64,000 nt of DNA, from the NCBI RefSeq assembly GCF_018132105.1, contig NZ_JWHL01000003.1, positions 62,001-126,000 of the forward strand, written 5' to 3'. The notes below the pieces were generated by a model. That model ran no database searches, was not told the DNA's origin, and was given only the letters and a program-made list of their open reading frames with translations. A program made the position numbers and the translations under genes. The DNA is from Methanocalculus chunghsingensis (GTDB lineage Archaea; Halobacteriota; Methanomicrobia; Methanomicrobiales; Methanocorpusculaceae). Positions 61,884-64,000 of the stretch are shown piece by piece. How positions within the stretch are numbered: the stretch's first letter is position 1; each line of letters starts with the position of its first letter.

Positions 61884-62525
61884 ATGGTTGATAAAACCCA
61901 AATTCTCAAGGCCGTATCCGAGGCTATCGAACTGGCGCCAGAACGGAAGTTCCGTGAGAGTGTCGACCTGACGGTCAACCTCAAGAACATCGACATGGCC
62001 CAGCCGAAAAACCGTATTGATGAGACGATTCTTCTGCCTGAGAGTGCAGGCACCAAAAAGATCGCGGTCTTGGGCAAGGGAGAGATTACTTCACAGGCGA
62101 AAGAAGCGGGAGTTGATGTCATCATTGGCCCCGATGAGATTGAACGCCTGGGAGGTGCTCCACGTGAAGCCAGACAGGTTGCATGTGAGTACAACTTCTT
62201 CCTTGCAGAGACTGCCGTTATGCCACTTGTTGGCCGATGGTTAGGTCCAAGACTTGGTCCACGCGGCAAGATGCCGATGCCTATCCCTCCAGGACAGGAT
62301 ATCAGACCTATCGTTGAGCGTCTGCGTGGTTCCATCAGGGTCCGAACAAAGGATAAGATGAGTTTCTCGGCGAAGGTAGGGACGACAGAGATGTCGCCTG
62401 AACAGATAACCGAAAATATCAACACTATCCTGAAGAGAGTTGAGGCAAGCCTGGATCAGGGGCCACAGAATATCCGCTCGGTCTTCGTCAAGACGACGAT
62501 GGGCCCTGCAGTGAGGGTGATCTAG
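61884..62525 (+). CDS. rpl1: 50S ribosomal protein L1
   Basis: The 213-residue protein is full-length archaeal L1 with GKGEITSQAKEAGVDVIIG and PRLGPRGKMPMPIPPGQDI. It binds the L1 stalk of 23S rRNA and, in methanogens, can repress its own operon by binding a mimic of that site in the mRNA. The structured 59-base spacer upstream fits such control. Confidence 0.96.
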   Translation: MVDKTQILKAVSEAIELAPERKFRESVDLTVNLKNIDMAQPKNRIDETILLPESAGTKKIAVLGKGEITSQAKEAGVDVIIGPDEIERLGGAPREARQVACEYNFFLAETAVMPLVGRWLGPRLGPRGKMPMPIPPGQDIRPIVERLRGSIRVRTKDKMSFSAKVGTTEMSPEQITENINTILKRVEASLDQGPQNIRSVFVKTTMGPAVRVI

Positions 62526-63374
62526 ATGGCAGTGTACACACGCCACCTTCCTCAGTGGAAGCGGGACGAGATTGAAGCGGTGAAGAAGAACGTAGAGGAG
62601 TATGGCCTTGTGGGTCTCATTGACACATACGGCATTCCCGCTACACAGTTCCAGCAGATTCGTCGGAACCTCCGGGGTACCACAGAGATTAAAGTGATGC
62701 GAAACACGCTCATTGAGCATGCGTTCACAGAACTTGGTGGTCACTTTGAGGAGCTGAAAGAGCATATCACCGGCCACTCTGCACTGATCTTCACAAACGA
62801 CAATCCCTTCAGGCTCTTTAAAGCCCTTGAGCAGACGAAGACGAAGCGTACCGCCAAAGCTGGCGAGATCGCTCCTGAGGATATCGTTGTTGCAAAAGGA
62901 CCAACCAGCTTTAGGCCAGGTCCGATTGTCAGTGAGCTCCAGCAGGCAGGCATTCCTGCGACCATCGAAAGTGGTAAGGTCAAGATCCGTGAGACGAAGA
63001 CGATTGTAAAGGCTGGAGAGCCTATCGACCGCAAGCAGGTCGGTATTCTTGCAAAACTCGGTGTTGCACCGATGGATGTTGGTATCTCCCTTCACGTCGC
63101 TCTGTATCAGGATCAGTTGTACCTCCCCGATGTACTTGGCATTGACGAGACCGAATATTATAACAAGCTCGTTCTTGCTGTCCAGCAGGCATTCAATCTC
63201 TCGGTTAATGCAGCCTATCCGACTGCGTTTACCATCGAGACGATCATTGGAAAGGCTGTCCGCGATGCACGCGGTCTCGGTATAGAGGCTGCTATCTATG
63301 AGAAGGCTGTCATTGATGACATCATCTCAAAGGCATACAGACAGATGAACACAATCAAAGCATTAGTAGAATAG
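62526..63374 (+). CDS. rpl10: 50S ribosomal protein L10 (P0), short form
   Basis: The 282-residue protein has the rRNA-binding N-terminal domain (MRNTLIEHAFTELGGHFEEL) and helices that bind L12 dimers (RDARGLGIEAAIYEKAVIDD), and ends in TIKALVE. It lacks the charged GLGALFG-type tail common in other archaeal P0 proteins. The ATG follows the L1 stop directly. Confidence 0.95.
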   Translation: MAVYTRHLPQWKRDEIEAVKKNVEEYGLVGLIDTYGIPATQFQQIRRNLRGTTEIKVMRNTLIEHAFTELGGHFEELKEHITGHSALIFTNDNPFRLFKALEQTKTKRTAKAGEIAPEDIVVAKGPTSFRPGPIVSELQQAGIPATIESGKVKIRETKTIVKAGEPIDRKQVGILAKLGVAPMDVGISLHVALYQDQLYLPDVLGIDETEYYNKLVLAVQQAFNLSVNAAYPTAFTIETIIGKAVRDARGLGIEAAIYEKAVIDDIISKAYRQMNTIKALVE

Positions 63375-63384
63375 GTGACGAATT

Positions 63385-63693
63385 ATGGAGTATATCTACG
63401 CTGCTCTCTTATTGCACTCTGCAGAAAAACCAATTGAGGAAGAATCCGTCCAGGCAGTTCTCTCTGCCGCAGGTATCGCTGTTAACGAATCCCGTGTGAA
63501 GGCACTCATCGCCGCCCTTGATGGCGTTGATGTTGAGGAAGCCATCAGCAAGGCAGCCGCTGCACCAGTAGCCGCCGCCGCAGCAGCACCTGTTGCCGCC
63601 GCAGCAGCACCTGCTGAAGAGGAAGAAGAAGAAGAGAAGAAGGAAGAGGAAGAAGAGTCCGGAATGGCCGGCCTTGGTGCCCTCTTCGGCTAA
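63385..63693 (+). CDS. rpl12: 50S ribosomal protein L12 (P1), archaeal type
   Basis: The 102-residue acidic stalk protein has the helical dimerisation domain ([20 protein letters not shown]), an Ala-rich hinge, a Glu/Lys-rich stretch and the conserved end [10 protein letters not shown], which recruits translation GTPases. The GTG of the Ala-rich DNA stretch ([16 protein letters not shown]) is repetitive. It ends the operon. Confidence 0.96.
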   Translation: MEYIYAALLLHSAEKPIEEESVQAVLSAAGIAVNESRVKALIAALDGVDVEEAISKAAAAPVAAAAAAPVAAAAAPAEEEEEEEKKEEEEESGMAGLGALFG

Positions 63694-63706
63694 TTTTTTT
63701 TATTTT
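63694..63706 (+). terminator. T-tract terminator of the stalk operon
   Basis: TTTTTTTTATTTT directly follows the L12 stop codon. Oligo-T runs are the main intrinsic terminator signal of archaea. Confidence 0.65.
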
Positions 63707-63782
63707 CGTACGTTTTCTCCCCAACCGACACAGTCGTTTCCTTTTGTTCAGTTGATCAGATGCTGATCATTTCAGGGGATAA

Positions 63783-64000
63783 TCAGACAGCCGTCTTCTG
63801 AGATGTGACGATCAGTTCGGTTTCGGCAATCTTCGTGCAGAGGTCCTTTCTTTTTCTTACCGGCCACAGGTCATAGAGGAAAAACTGGACCGGCCTCCAG
63901 AGTGCGACCCACCCGATGATGATCAGCGACTCTGCGATAAGCTCAGCGAGGGATCCCTGTTCAAAGATCTCATTTGCATGCTGGCTGATCGTCAGACAGA
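63783..64000 (-). CDS. C-terminal end of a membrane protein (5' part outside window)
   Basis: The minus-strand frame is open from the window edge to TGA at 63783-63785, giving about 72 residues. The end contains ANEIFEQGSLAELIAESLII, a hydrophobic IIIGWVALWRPVQFFLYDLW and a basic VRKKRKD. The WRPxxFFLYDLWP segment recalls C-termini of small conserved membrane proteins of unknown function. No start is visible in the window. Confidence 0.55.
   Translation of the reverse strand, partial: CLTISQHANEIFEQGSLAELIAESLIIIGWVALWRPVQFFLYDLWPVRKRKDLCTKIAETELIVTSQKTAV

Noticed and set aside
62241-63095. 284-codon open frame opposite L1/L10
   Set aside because: It is antisense to two ribosomal protein genes; composition is Leu/Arg/Cys-rich and unlike a protein family.
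1-64000. CRISPR array, integrase, transposase or origin of replication
   Set aside because: No regularly spaced repeats, cas genes, recombinase or Orc1/Cdc6 gene were seen on either strand.

Overview
The window looks like a contiguous piece of an archaeal chromosome from a methanogen, most likely of the order Methanomicrobiales. The evidence is an archaeal gene set (D-aminoacyl-tRNA deacylase DtdA, split GMP synthase subunit, MptE pterin pyrophosphokinase, RibL, archaetidylinositol-phosphate synthase-like enzyme, NreA, Thg1, archaeal IleRS, FtsZ-SecE-Spt5, L11-L1-L10-L12), GGAGGTGAT-type ribosome binding sites, many ATGA/GTGA gene overlaps, TATA-type promoters and a tRNA gene without an encoded CCA. 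No methanogenesis enzyme lies in the window, so the methanogen and order assignments are inference. Genus is not determined.

Layout. 1-4460: a bactofilin-like protein with a methyltransferase, then ahbD-ahbA-ahbB-ahbC, the complete siroheme-to-heme branch. 4582-5967: PKD-repeat surface protein. 5980-11777 (minus): phospholipid synthase, AK6-type kinase, hisC, argD, guaAB-subunit B and pyrG, tightly packed. 11860-14775: thioesterase, PEGA surface protein, GNAT, DJ-1/PfpI protein, glycosyltransferase. 14772-18743: a TPR/winged-helix protein, a BrxD-like (DUF2791-type) ATPase and a second TPR protein. 18744-19437: a gene-poor strip with a decayed antitoxin gene. 19438-23177: YhaM-like nuclease, HicB/HicA, hisD, metallo-beta-lactamase fold protein. 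23204-26698 and 32104-35235: two sensory/two-component modules. 26720-30642: DNA ligase, NreA and a conserved methanogen protein. 35238-38238: metal-binding and metalloprotease-like genes, RibL, and a fused MntA-HepT-like protein whose two active sites both look eroded. 38284-42525: an ABC-2 exporter in which one permease is fused to a PrsW-type intramembrane protease. 42621-42693: tRNA-Lys(CUU). 42791-46512: TrkA-N/DHH protein, MptE, unusual radical SAM protein. 46530-57934: P-type ATPase, IleRS, Thg1, PRC-barrel, site-2 protease, two MoeA proteins plus a 58-residue cysteine-bearing protein. 58026-63693: DtdA, FtsZ, SecE, Spt5 and the ribosomal stalk operon. The right edge carries the C-terminal end of a membrane protein on the minus strand.

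How it works together. Most of the window is housekeeping (translation, nucleotide, histidine/arginine, heme and molybdopterin metabolism). The accessory content lies at about 14-21 kb (TPR/ATPase module, antitoxin remnant, HicBA) and 37-42 kb (defunct-looking MntA-HepT, exporter-protease fusion). A hairpin directly in front of the L1 gene looks like an L1 autoregulatory site.
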